Shown piece by piece: positions 33,792-40,995 of a stretch of DNA of 64,000 nt; positions within the stretch are counted from its first letter, which is position 1, and the number at the start of each line of letters is the position of its first letter. Made by a program: the position numbers and the translations under genes. Source of the DNA: DASRIA01 sp963816975 (GTDB taxonomy: Bacteria; Actinomycetota; Thermoleophilia; Solirubrobacterales; JBBDJG01); the NCBI GenBank assembly GCA_963816975.1, contig CAWFMD010000005.1:124001-188000 (forward strand), given 5' to 3'. The notes under the pieces are model-generated. The model saw nothing but the letters and a program-made list of their open reading frames with translations. It searched no databases and was not told the DNA's origin.

Positions 33792-34718
33792 ATGGCTAGA
33801 TCGATCTGGAGAGGCGCGATCAGCTTCGGGCTCGTGAACGTGCCCGTGAAGCTCTACAGCGCCGTTTCGAAGAAGACCGTCCGGTTCAACCAGCTGCACG
33901 ACGCAGACGGGGTGCGGATCCAGCAGAAGCGCGTCTGCCCTGCCGACGGCGAAGAGGTTCCCTACGACAACATCGTCAAGGGATATGAGATCGCACCGGA
34001 CAAGTACGTGATCATCACGCCCGAGGAGCTGGAGGCGCTCGATCCCAAGAAGACCCGCACGATCGACATCGAGGACTTCGTCGACCTGGACGAGATCGAC
34101 CCGCTCTACTACGAGCACCCGTATTACCTGGTGCCCGACACCGGTGCGTCCAAGGCCTACCGCCTGCTGCTCGACGCGCTGCGCGAGACCAACAAGGTGG
34201 CGATCGCGCGGGTGGTGCTGCGCTCCAAGGAGTACCTGACCGCGATCAGGCCGGCGGGCGAGGTGCTGACCATGGAGACGATGCTGTTCGCCGACGAGCT
34301 CGTGCCGTCGGATCGGCTGGACGAGCTGCCGGACGACGACACGCGCGCCACGGACCGCGAGTTGGCGATGGCACGCCAGCTGATCGAGTCGCAGGCGACG
34401 GAGTTCGACCCCTCCAAGTACCGCGACGAGTATCGCGAGCGGGTACTGGATCTGATCGAGCGCAAGGCGGCCGGTGAGGACATCTCCGTGCAGCCCGACC
34501 TGGAGGAGCCGACCGAGGTCCCGGACCTGATGGCCGCGCTCGAGGCAAGCCTGGCCGCCGCCACGGGGCCCAACGGCGCCCCGTCGAAGTCGAAGAAGCC
34601 GGCCGCAAAGAAGAGCGCCGCGAAGAAGCCGGCCGCGAAGAAGCCGGCGGCGCAGAAACCGGCGGCGAAGAAGCCCGCCGCGCGCACGAAGCGCGCGAAG
34701 GCCGGCTCCCGCTCCTAG
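33792..34718 (+). CDS. ku: Non-homologous end-joining protein Ku
   Basis: 308 residues binding DNA double-strand ends and recruiting ligase LigD. The N-terminus MARSIWRGAISFGLVNVPVK and the beta-barrel (RFNQLHDADGVRIQQKRVCP, then VITPEELEALDPK as IITPEELEALDPK) are diagnostic. The C-terminal 55 residues are a Lys/Ala/Pro-rich tail with repeated KKPAAKK units, seen in other actinobacterial Ku proteins and thought to aid DNA binding. ATG at 33792 with GAAGGAAGGA just before it. No ligD in the window. Stop overlaps the convergent DUF72 stop by 4 bases. Confidence 0.97.
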   Translation: MARSIWRGAISFGLVNVPVKLYSAVSKKTVRFNQLHDADGVRIQQKRVCPADGEEVPYDNIVKGYEIAPDKYVIITPEELEALDPKKTRTIDIEDFVDLDEIDPLYYEHPYYLVPDTGASKAYRLLLDALRETNKVAIARVVLRSKEYLTAIRPAGEVLTMETMLFADELVPSDRLDELPDDDTRATDRELAMARQLIESQATEFDPSKYRDEYRERVLDLIERKAAGEDISVQPDLEEPTEVPDLMAALEASLAAATGPNGAPSKSKKPAAKKSAAKKPAAKKPAAQKPAAKKPAARTKRAKAGSRS

Positions 34719-35479
34719 CGGCGGTCTTCGCCCAGCGCGCGCCGCAGCGCGAGCGCGTTGCGCACGGCGTACGTCTCCCAGTCGTTGTTGAAGTAGGCGT
34801 ACACGTCGACGGAGCGGCGCCACCGTGCGATGCGGCGCGCCCAGGTCTCCAGCTCGGTCTTGGAGTAGTTGCCGCCGCGCCCACGGCCTCCGTGGTGAAA
34901 CCGCACGAAGGTCCAGTCGGCTGTCAGCTCGTGGGGCTGGAACGGGCGCTCCGGGTGATCGCCGATCACGAGCGCGCTCCCCGCCTGCCGCAGCACGGAG
35001 TAGACGTCGTCGTTGAACCAGCTCGGGTGCCGGAACTCGAAGCAGTGCATGCCGTCCGGCAGCTGGTCCAACGCCGCCTGCAACCGTGCCAGGTCACAGC
35101 GGAAGTTCGCGGGCAGCTGCCACAGCACGGGGCCGAGCTTGCCGGCGTCGATCAAGGGCTCGATGCGCTCGTGGAACCGCTGCCAGCCCTCGGCGACGGT
35201 CCCGAGCCGCTTGACGTGCGTGAGGTAACGGCTGGCCTTGACGGCGAATACGAAGTCCGGCGGCGTCTGCTTCGCCCAGTGCTCGACCGCGGTCCGCTGG
35301 GGCAGCCGGTAGAAGGTGTTGTTGACCTCGACCGTGCGGAAGCGCTGCGCATAGTGCTCGAGCCACAGGCGCGCGGGCAGCCCCTTGGGGTAGAAGGACT
35401 CGCGCCAGGCAGGGTAGTTCCAGCCCGAGCAGCCGACGAGCAGCCCGTGGGGCCGAGCCGCGCGTGCCGCGGGCGCCAT
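34715..35479 (-). CDS. DUF72 family protein
   Basis: 254 residues, TIM-barrel DUF72 (YecE-like) protein of unknown reaction. Diagnostic pieces: LVGCSGWNYPAWRESFYPKG (about 13-32), RFRTVEVNNTFYRLP, GPVLWQLPANFRCD, CFEFRHPSWF and DVYAYFNNDWETYAVRNALA near the end. The ATG at 35479 is chosen; the open frame before it encodes only an Arg-rich stretch. Convergent with ku; the same neighbour pair occurs in other genomes, as I recall, but no function is established. Confidence 0.9.
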   Translation of the reverse strand: MAPAARAARPHGLLVGCSGWNYPAWRESFYPKGLPARLWLEHYAQRFRTVEVNNTFYRLPQRTAVEHWAKQTPPDFVFAVKASRYLTHVKRLGTVAEGWQRFHERIEPLIDAGKLGPVLWQLPANFRCDLARLQAALDQLPDGMHCFEFRHPSWFNDDVYSVLRQAGSALVIGDHPERPFQPHELTADWTFVRFHHGGRGRGGNYSKTELETWARRIARWRRSVDVYAYFNNDWETYAVRNALALRRALGEDRR

Positions 35480-35541
35480 CACCGGGGCGCGGACGTGCGC
35501 GGGTTTGGCGCGCGCCGCCGCTGCGGTACACAGGGAGGGCG

Positions 35542-36201
35542 ATGACTGCTCCGGCCGCGCTCCTGGACGTCGACGGGACCCTCGTCGACACCAACTACCA
35601 CCACGCCGTCGCCTGGTACCGCGCCTTTCGCCGGCAGGGCGTGGTGCTGCCGCTGTGGCGCATCCACCGCCACATGGGCATGGGAGGGGACCAGCTCGTC
35701 GCCGCCCTGTGCGACGCCGAGACCGACCGCCGCGTGGGAGACGCGGTGCGCGCCGCCGAGCAGGACCTGTACATGGAGCTGATCGACGAGGTCGAGCCGC
35801 TGCCACGGGCGCGTGAGCTGCTGGAGGTGCTCGCGGCGCGTGGCCATGCGGTCGTGCTCGTGAGCTCGGCGAAGAGCCACGAGGTGGAACGCTACCTGGA
35901 GCTGCTCGACGCCCGCGCGCTCGTGCAGGCCTGGACCACGTCTGCCGACGTGGAGCGCACCAAGCCGCACCCGGACCTGGTGGGCGCGGCGCAGCGCAAG
36001 GCCGGGGCCGAGCGGGCCGTGATGCTGGGCGACTCGACCTGGGACTGCATCGCGGCGGCGCGCTGCGGGCTGCCCACCGTGGCGCTGCTCACCGGCGGTT
36101 TCTCCGAGCAGGAGCTGCGGGCGGCCGGCGCGGCCTGCGTGTACGAGTCGATCGGCGACCTGATCGAGCGGCTCGCCGAGACGCCGCTGGCCCGCGCCTG
36201 A
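35542..36201 (+). CDS. HAD-superfamily hydrolase (phosphatase-like)
   Basis: 219 residues. HAD motif I LLDVDGTLVDTNY with nucleophile Asp9-type position and Asp two residues on, motif II VLVSSAKS, motif III Lys in ERTKPHPD, motif IV MLGDSTWDC; a helical cap (C1) lies between motifs I and II. It resembles beta-phosphoglucomutase / phosphoglycolate-phosphatase-like members; substrate unknown. The ATG at 35542 is set by AGGGAGG at 35532-35538. Confidence 0.87.
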   Translation: MTAPAALLDVDGTLVDTNYHHAVAWYRAFRRQGVVLPLWRIHRHMGMGGDQLVAALCDAETDRRVGDAVRAAEQDLYMELIDEVEPLPRARELLEVLAARGHAVVLVSSAKSHEVERYLELLDARALVQAWTTSADVERTKPHPDLVGAAQRKAGAERAVMLGDSTWDCIAAARCGLPTVALLTGGFSEQELRAAGAACVYESIGDLIERLAETPLARA

Positions 36202-36227
36202 GCCACGTCACGGTGTCAGATGGCCAT

Positions 36228-36252
36228 GTTTTGCGCCACGCTGCCGGGGTAA
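36228..36252 (+). promoter_or_regulatory. SigB/SigF-type stress promoter
   Basis: GTTT (36228-36231), 15 bases, GGGTAA (36247-36252): a close match to the alternative general-stress sigma consensus GTTT-N14-16-GGGTAT of actinobacteria and Bacillus. The first ATG is at 36263, so the transcript would have almost no leader. The two downstream genes look stress-related, which supports the call. Confidence 0.6.
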
Positions 36253-36262
36253 CCGTTCCAGC

Positions 36263-37129
36263 ATGGCCACCCGACCCACCGACGACCGCCCCGCGGGCGG
36301 CGCCAAGCGTGTGCTCGTGCTCGCCAACGAGGCCGTCGGCGGAGAGCGGCTGGTCGAGGAGATCGCCGCGCGCGTCGGGGACTCCGGCAGCGCGACGGTG
36401 AGGATCGTCTCACCGGCGCTGGTGGCCTCCCCGCTGGACCTGGCCGCCGGCGACGTCGACGACGAGATCGAGGCCGCACGGCTGCGCCTCGGGGCCTCGA
36501 TCGACGCGCTGCGCCGGCAGGGCATCGAGGCCGGCGGAGAGGTGGGGGAGGCCGAGCCCGCGCTCGCCCTGCGGGACGCGCTCGTCAAGTTCCCGGCCGA
36601 CGACGTGATCGTGATCGCCCACCCCGAGGAGTCCGCCACGTGGCTGGAGCAGGGCCTGCTCGAGGACGTGCGGCGCGACCTGACGGTGCCGATCACGTAC
36701 GTCGAGGCCGAATCCGGCCCCGCCGGCACGGCGGTCAAGGACGTGCGCGAGGTGCGGCCCGCGGGTCGTGAGCACGCCGCCCGGCGCCGCGCCGAGGAGG
36801 CCGCCACGGACTACCTGCCGCCGATGCCGCGCCGCGACCGCGTCGCACTCGCGCTGGGCCCGCTCGGCACGGTCGCGCTGTGGTTGCTGGCCTCGGACTG
36901 CCAGGGCCGGCTCGCGCACGACTTCGGCGGATTGGACGCCGGCTGCGTCGCCGTCACGCTGCTCGCCGTCGTCGGCCTGGTCGTGACGGCCATCCACGTC
37001 CCCGCGCTGCTACTGCTGCGCAGCGGCCGGGCCACCAGCAAGGGCCTGGCCGACTTCATGTCGCTGACCATCCTGGCCTACTTCCCGGCGGCGCTGGTCG
37101 CCGGCGTGATCGTCGCGGCGGTCGTCTGA
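36263..37129 (+). CDS. Usp-like domain fused to three membrane helices
   Basis: 288 residues. Residues 15-150 read as a degenerate universal-stress-protein fold (RVLVLANEAVGGERLVEEIA and VIVIAHPEESATWLEQGLLE). A basic linker then leads to about three helices (FGPLG as LALGPLGTVALWLLAS, VAVTLLAVVGLVVTAIHVPA and LTILAYFPAALVAGVIVAAV). Such membrane-tethered Usp-like proteins are common in actinobacteria but uncharacterised. Starts right behind a stress-type promoter; stop overlaps the next ATG. Confidence 0.7.
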   Translation: MATRPTDDRPAGGAKRVLVLANEAVGGERLVEEIAARVGDSGSATVRIVSPALVASPLDLAAGDVDDEIEAARLRLGASIDALRRQGIEAGGEVGEAEPALALRDALVKFPADDVIVIAHPEESATWLEQGLLEDVRRDLTVPITYVEAESGPAGTAVKDVREVRPAGREHAARRRAEEAATDYLPPMPRRDRVALALGPLGTVALWLLASDCQGRLAHDFGGLDAGCVAVTLLAVVGLVVTAIHVPALLLLRSGRATSKGLADFMSLTILAYFPAALVAGVIVAAVV

Positions 37130-37362
37130 TGGGCGACGACGGCGGCCGGACCTCCCCCGAGCCGGCGGAGTCGCGCGAGCCGCCCGCCGGCAGCCAGAAC
37201 CGCGAGCGCGAGGGACCTGGGTCCGGCACCGAGCACGAGCAGCCCGACGTGCCCGGCAAGGACGTGTCGCCCGACCCGCTGCCGCCTGCGCGGGACGACC
37301 GGCGCACCGATCGGGAGGCCGACGAGTCCTTTCCGGCCAGCGATCCCCCGGCCAACTACTAG
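37129..37362 (+). CDS. Small hydrophilic protein with SFPASDPP motif
   Basis: 77 residues, strongly charged, rich in Pro, Asp, Glu and Arg, no hydrophobic segment, probably disordered. It ends DESFPASDPPANY; the ESFPASDPP-type motif recurs in small actinobacterial and proteobacterial proteins of unknown, often stress-linked, role. ATG at 37129 overlaps the stop of the Usp-like membrane protein, so both probably share the stress promoter. Confidence 0.6.
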   Translation: MGDDGGRTSPEPAESREPPAGSQNREREGPGSGTEHEQPDVPGKDVSPDPLPPARDDRRTDREADESFPASDPPANY

Positions 37363-37554
37363 CTAGTTTCGCCCCCAGAAAGAGGAAAGCGCCCGCCGGG
37401 AGGACAGACGCTTTCCAAGAGGTGCCTTGCCGCTGGCTGGCAAGGGTTCTACTTTGGAGGTGCTTCCGTTATCGCCTCGAAACCCGGTTCCTAAACCCGC
37501 TGCGGGGAAAGTTTTCTCCGGGTCGGGCCTGGCGCCTGGCTATGATCCGCCGCG
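37363..37554 (+). ncRNA. Structured intergenic stretch, candidate RNA element
   Basis: 192 bases with several perfect hairpins: GGAAAGCG/CGCTTTCC (37384-37391 with 37409-37416), CCTTGCC/GGCAAGG (37425-37431 with 37439-37445), and nested CCCGC/GCGGG and CCCGG/CCGGG pairs in 37484-37525. AGGTGC occurs twice (37420, 37458). I do not recognise a known riboswitch. It could be a cis element for the small membrane protein that follows, a small RNA, or just stable 3' structure of the stress operon. Strand is assumed. Confidence 0.3.
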
Positions 37555-37731
37555 ATGGCCCTCCTGATCATCTTCGTCGGGTTCACGACCGTCACAGCAG
37601 CCGCGATCGGCGGGGCCGTGGCCGCCGGTACGACGACCGCCGTGCTGGGGGCCCTGGGGCTGCATCTGGTCGGCTCGGTGATCGTGATCGGCGCGACCCT
37701 GGCCGCGCTCGGGCCCGACGGCAGCGACTGA
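37555..37731 (+). CDS. Very small two-helix membrane protein
   Basis: 58 codons: MALLIIFVGFTTVTAAAIGG, a Gly/Ala/Thr-rich turn, and a second helix (LGLHLVGSVIVIGATLAALG) ending GPDGSD. Two hydrophobic segments are clear. ATG at 37555; TATGAT at 37541-37546 would start transcription one or two bases before it, so it may be leaderless. No homologue recognised. Real-gene status rests on hydrophobic pattern and promoter. Confidence 0.5.
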   Translation: MALLIIFVGFTTVTAAAIGGAVAAGTTTAVLGALGLHLVGSVIVIGATLAALGPDGSD

Positions 37732-37745
37732 CAGCGGAAGATCGT

Positions 37746-37856
37746 CTAGCGCCCGCGGCGGCGTGTGTGGATCCACTCGTTGACGATCCACCAGGCAAAC
37801 GTCGCCGCCACCACGAACCAGCCGATCAGCAGCAGCGTTTGGGAGAACGACGCCAT
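37746..37856 (-). CDS. Very small single-helix membrane protein
   Basis: 36 codons: MASFSQTLLLIGWFVVAATF then AWWIVNEWIHTRRRGR. One Trp-flanked helix followed by a positively charged end is the classic layout of a small bitopic membrane protein with the tail inside. ATG at 37856 preceded by GGAGC on the minus strand. It converges on the 58-residue gene with a 14-base gap. Function unknown. Confidence 0.5.
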   Translation of the reverse strand: MASFSQTLLLIGWFVVAATFAWWIVNEWIHTRRRGR

Positions 37857-37943
37857 GCTCCGAGGCTAGCTGCGATCCACGCGAGCGGCAAGCGTTTTGG
37901 TGCCGCCGCTGACACCGTTTAGGATTCCGGCCGAGGGGTTCCT

Positions 37944-40208
37944 TTGACCGAGACGCTCACCGCCCATCGCACCTGTCCGCTGTGCGAGGCGACGTGCGGG
38001 CTCGAGCTGACGCTGGAGGACGGCGCCATCACGTCCATCCGGGGTGACGCGGACGACGTCTTCAGCCACGGATTCATCTGCCCCAAGGGCTTCGCGCTGA
38101 AGGCCCTGCACGAGGATCCGGACCGGATCCGATCCCCGCTGATCCGTACGCCGGCGGGCTTCGAGGAAGCGTCGTGGGACGAGGCGTTCGCCGAGATCGA
38201 CCGGCGCCTGGGACCGTTGCTGGCAGAGCACGGTCGCGACGCGGCCGCCGTCTATCTGGGCAACCCGAACGCCCACAACCTGGACGCGCTGATCTACGGG
38301 CGGGCGTTGGTGAAGGCGCTCGGCACGCGCAACGTCTACTCGGCCACGACGGTCGATCAGATGCCGAAGCACGTCTCGGCGGGGCTGATGTTCGGCACCG
38401 CGCTCAGCATCCCGATCCCGGACGTCGATCGCACCGGCCATCTGCTGATGCTGGGCGCCAATCCCCTGGCGTCGAACGGCAGCCTGCTGACCGCGCCCGA
38501 CATGCGCGGGCGCTTGCGCGGCATCCGCGAACGGGGCGGGAAGGTGGTCGTGATCGACCCCCGCCGCAGTCGTACCGCCGAGCATGCCGACGAGCACCAC
38601 TTCATCCGGCCCGGGACCGACGCTCACCTGCTGCTGGGCATCCTCAATGTGGTCGTCGGGGAAGACCTGACCGATCTCGGCACGGTCGCCGCGCATGTCG
38701 ACGGGCTGGAGGAGGTGCAGGCGCTGGCGCGCGAGTTCCCGCCCGAGGTGGCGTCACAGGCGTGCGGTATCGACGCAGCGGAGATCCGCCGGATGGCACG
38801 CGAGTTGGCCGGCGCCGAGCGCGCCGCGGTCTATGGGCGGATCGGCACGTGCACGCAGGAGTTCGGCACCCTTGCGAGCTGGCTGGTCGACGTGCTGAAC
38901 GTCGTCACCGGCAACCTCGATCGCCCCGGCGGGGCGATGTTCACGAAGGCGGCAGCGGGCTCCTCCAACACGCGCGGCACGCCGGGGCAGGGCAAGGGCA
39001 TGCAGGTCGGGCGCTGGCACACCCGGGTGCGCGGCCTGCCCGAGGCACTCGGCGAGCTGCCCGTGGCGGGCCTCGCGGAGGAGATCGACACCCCGGGAGA
39101 CGGCCAGGTGCGCGTGCTCTTCACGCTCGCGGGCAACCCCGTCGTGAGCACGCCGAACGCGGGTCGCATGCGCCGTGCGCTCGAGGGCCTGGACCTGATG
39201 GTGAGCCTCGACATCTACGTGAACGAGACCACGCGCCACGCCGACGTGATCCTGCCGGCGCCGTCGCCGCTCTACCGCTCGCATTACGACCTGGCGCTCT
39301 ACCAGCTCGCGGCGCGCAACATCGCGAACTACTCACCGGCCGTGCTCGACCTGGACGGCTCCCAGTTGGCGGAGTGGCAGACGCTGCTGCGCCTTGCCGG
39401 GATCGCCGCGGGCCAGGGCCCGGACGCCGACCTCGACGCCTTCGACGACCTCGTGCTCGGCGGTCTGGTCGCGCGTGACATTCAGGCTCCGGGATCGCCG
39501 CTCGCAGGCCGCGATGCCCAGGAGCTGATCGCGGCGCTCGAGCCGCGTCGCGGGCCGGAGCGGGTGCTGGACTGGATGCTGCGTGTGGGGCCGTACGGCG
39601 ACCGCTTCGGTGACGATCCGGGTGGGTTGACGCTCGCGCAGCTCGAAGCCGCGCCGCACGGGATCGACTTCGGACCGCTGCAGCCCCGCATCCCTGAGGT
39701 CCTGCGCACGGCCAGCGGGAAGATCGAGCTGGCGCCGGAGCCGATCGTGGCCGACCTCGACCGGCTGCGGGCATCGCTGGCCCGCCACCGCAACGGCGAC
39801 ATCGTGCTGATCGGCCGGCGGCAGCTGCGCTCGAACAACTCCTGGATGCACAACGTGCCGAACCTGGTGCGGGGCAAGGACCGCTGCACCGTGCACGTGC
39901 ACCCGCAGGATGCAGAGCGCCTCGGCCTCACCGACGGCGGCCTTGCCAGCGTGACCTCCGGGCGGGGAGAGGTGGAGGTGACCGTCGAGGTGACCGACGC
40001 GATCATGCCGGGCGTGGTCAGCATCCCCCACGGCTGGGGCCACGACGATCCCGAGGCCCAGCTCGCGGTGGCGGCCGCCCATCCCGGCGCCAACAGCAAC
40101 CTCCTGGCCGACGAGATGGCGGTCGACGTCCCCTCCGGCAACGCCGTCCTGAACGGCATCCCGGTGGAGCTCGCTCCGGTGCGGGCCGCCACGCCCGCGG
40201 CCGTCTGA
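37944..40208 (+). CDS. Orphan molybdopterin-dependent oxidoreductase
   Basis: 754 residues of the DMSO-reductase superfamily (formate-dehydrogenase-like). N-terminal 4Fe-4S motif Cys11, Cys14, Cys18, Cys46 (CPLCEATC and FICPKG), molybdopterin-binding LMLGANPLASNG, VVVIDPRRSRTAEHADEHHF, and the C-terminal cofactor-binding barrel (RRQLRSNNSWMHNVPNLVRG, PHGWGHDDP). At the place where formate dehydrogenases have SeCys/Cys (VUHGP), this protein reads VDQMP, so Asp138 may be the Mo ligand. No Tat signal, so cytoplasmic. No electron-transfer subunit, fdhD or cofactor gene is adjacent. TTG start at 37944 with GAGG upstream. Substrate unknown. Confidence 0.85.
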   Translation: MTETLTAHRTCPLCEATCGLELTLEDGAITSIRGDADDVFSHGFICPKGFALKALHEDPDRIRSPLIRTPAGFEEASWDEAFAEIDRRLGPLLAEHGRDAAAVYLGNPNAHNLDALIYGRALVKALGTRNVYSATTVDQMPKHVSAGLMFGTALSIPIPDVDRTGHLLMLGANPLASNGSLLTAPDMRGRLRGIRERGGKVVVIDPRRSRTAEHADEHHFIRPGTDAHLLLGILNVVVGEDLTDLGTVAAHVDGLEEVQALAREFPPEVASQACGIDAAEIRRMARELAGAERAAVYGRIGTCTQEFGTLASWLVDVLNVVTGNLDRPGGAMFTKAAAGSSNTRGTPGQGKGMQVGRWHTRVRGLPEALGELPVAGLAEEIDTPGDGQVRVLFTLAGNPVVSTPNAGRMRRALEGLDLMVSLDIYVNETTRHADVILPAPSPLYRSHYDLALYQLAARNIANYSPAVLDLDGSQLAEWQTLLRLAGIAAGQGPDADLDAFDDLVLGGLVARDIQAPGSPLAGRDAQELIAALEPRRGPERVLDWMLRVGPYGDRFGDDPGGLTLAQLEAAPHGIDFGPLQPRIPEVLRTASGKIELAPEPIVADLDRLRASLARHRNGDIVLIGRRQLRSNNSWMHNVPNLVRGKDRCTVHVHPQDAERLGLTDGGLASVTSGRGEVEVTVEVTDAIMPGVVSIPHGWGHDDPEAQLAVAAAHPGANSNLLADEMAVDVPSGNAVLNGIPVELAPVRAATPAAV

Positions 40209-40247
40209 ACCCGCTGCGCTGACTGCCGGCGCGGTCGCTGTGCGCGA

Positions 40248-40320
40248 CGCGCGCAGCAGGATTCGAACCTGCGACCTCTGGCTCCGGAGGCCAGCGCTCT
40301 ATCCACTGAGCTATGCGCGC
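40248..40320 (-). tRNA. tRNA-Arg, anticodon CCG
   Basis: The minus strand folds as a full cloverleaf: acceptor GCGCGCA/TGCGCGC, D arm TAGCTCAGTGGATAGAGC, anticodon stem CTGGC/GCCAG with loop CTCCGGA (anticodon CCG, codon CGG), and T arm GCAGGTTCGAATCCTGC. No CCA is encoded; discriminator G. It lies 39 bases after the convergent oxidoreductase gene. Confidence 0.95.
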
Positions 40321-40365
40321 TCGCCGGCGATTCTAGATGGACCGCGCTTCGGCGATACTCGCGGC

Positions 40366-40431
40366 GTGTCGCAGGAGCACGTCGGGTTGGTGCGGCAGGG
40401 CCTCGCGGCCTTCAACCGCGGGGAGTGGACC
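40366..40431 (+). pseudogene. Remnant of a SnoaL/NTF2-like gene
   Basis: The frame from GTG 40366 reads SQEHVGLVRQGLAAFNRGEW, the typical first 20 residues of a SnoaL-like (NTF2-fold) protein, then loses all similarity at once (TGSRCCRRRTPE). GATACT at 40353-40358 still looks like a -10. Only the 5' tip of a gene survives, beside the tRNA and next to an intact SnoaL-like gene on the other strand. The rest of 40432-40532 holds nothing I recognise. Confidence 0.5.
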
Positions 40432-40532
40432 GGTTCTCGTTGCTGCCGGCGCCGGACGCCTGAACTTTGGCGCCTGGGGTCCGCCATGCGGGCCCGAAAC
40501 GCCATGGTTCGACTACCGAGCGGCCTGCGGCC

Positions 40533-40952
40533 TCATCCCGGGCCTTGCGCGGCACGCGCCGCCTCTTCCGCCTCTGCCGCGTCGTGGAACCACTGCATGC
40601 GGACCAGCTTGCCGTCGCGCACCGTCCACAGGTGCTGCTCGACGACGCTGACGCTTGCCCCGCTGTCGCGGCCGCGAGCGTGGAACACGGCGTGGACCAG
40701 GATGCGCTCACCCAGATCGACGAAGTCCTCCAACTGGTGGTGCTGTTCGGCGAACGACGCGTCGAGGTTCGCCAATGCCTGGCGAAATCCGTCGTGCCCG
40801 TGGCGGATCCCGGGATCGACGGCGTAGTCGGGGTTGACGAACTCGAACTCCGGATCGAGCACCGCGAGGACCTCTTCGTGCGCCGGTCTGTCCCAGGCCT
40901 CATACAGGCGGCGCAGCAGGCGGATGTTGTCGCTCTCCTGCCCGTGGGTCAT
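40533..40952 (-). CDS. SnoaL-like (NTF2-fold) protein
   Basis: 139 residues. Begins with the family pattern NIRLLRRLYEAWDRPAHEEV followed by LAVLDPEFEFVNPDYA, then GHDGFRQALANLDASF and HLWTVRDGKLVRMQWFHDAA. NTF2-fold proteins are small cone-shaped enzymes or binding proteins; this group is common in actinobacteria with no assigned role. ATG at 40952, divergent from rnz with 43 bases between starts. Confidence 0.85.
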   Translation of the reverse strand: MTHGQESDNIRLLRRLYEAWDRPAHEEVLAVLDPEFEFVNPDYAVDPGIRHGHDGFRQALANLDASFAEQHHQLEDFVDLGERILVHAVFHARGRDSGASVSVVEQHLWTVRDGKLVRMQWFHDAAEAEEAARAAQGPG

Positions 40953-40995
40953 CGCGGCGCATTATTGCGGGGCCGAGTCCGCGAATATAGGGGAC

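Noticed and set aside
34598..34690. Repetitive AAGAAGCCGGCCGC-like stretch as a DNA repeat or CRISPR-like array
   Set aside because: It encodes the KKPAAKK tail of Ku; the repeat is at protein level.
40432..40532. Open frames on both strands around the SnoaL remnant
   Set aside because: None shows domain similarity or plausible start; probably decayed sequence.
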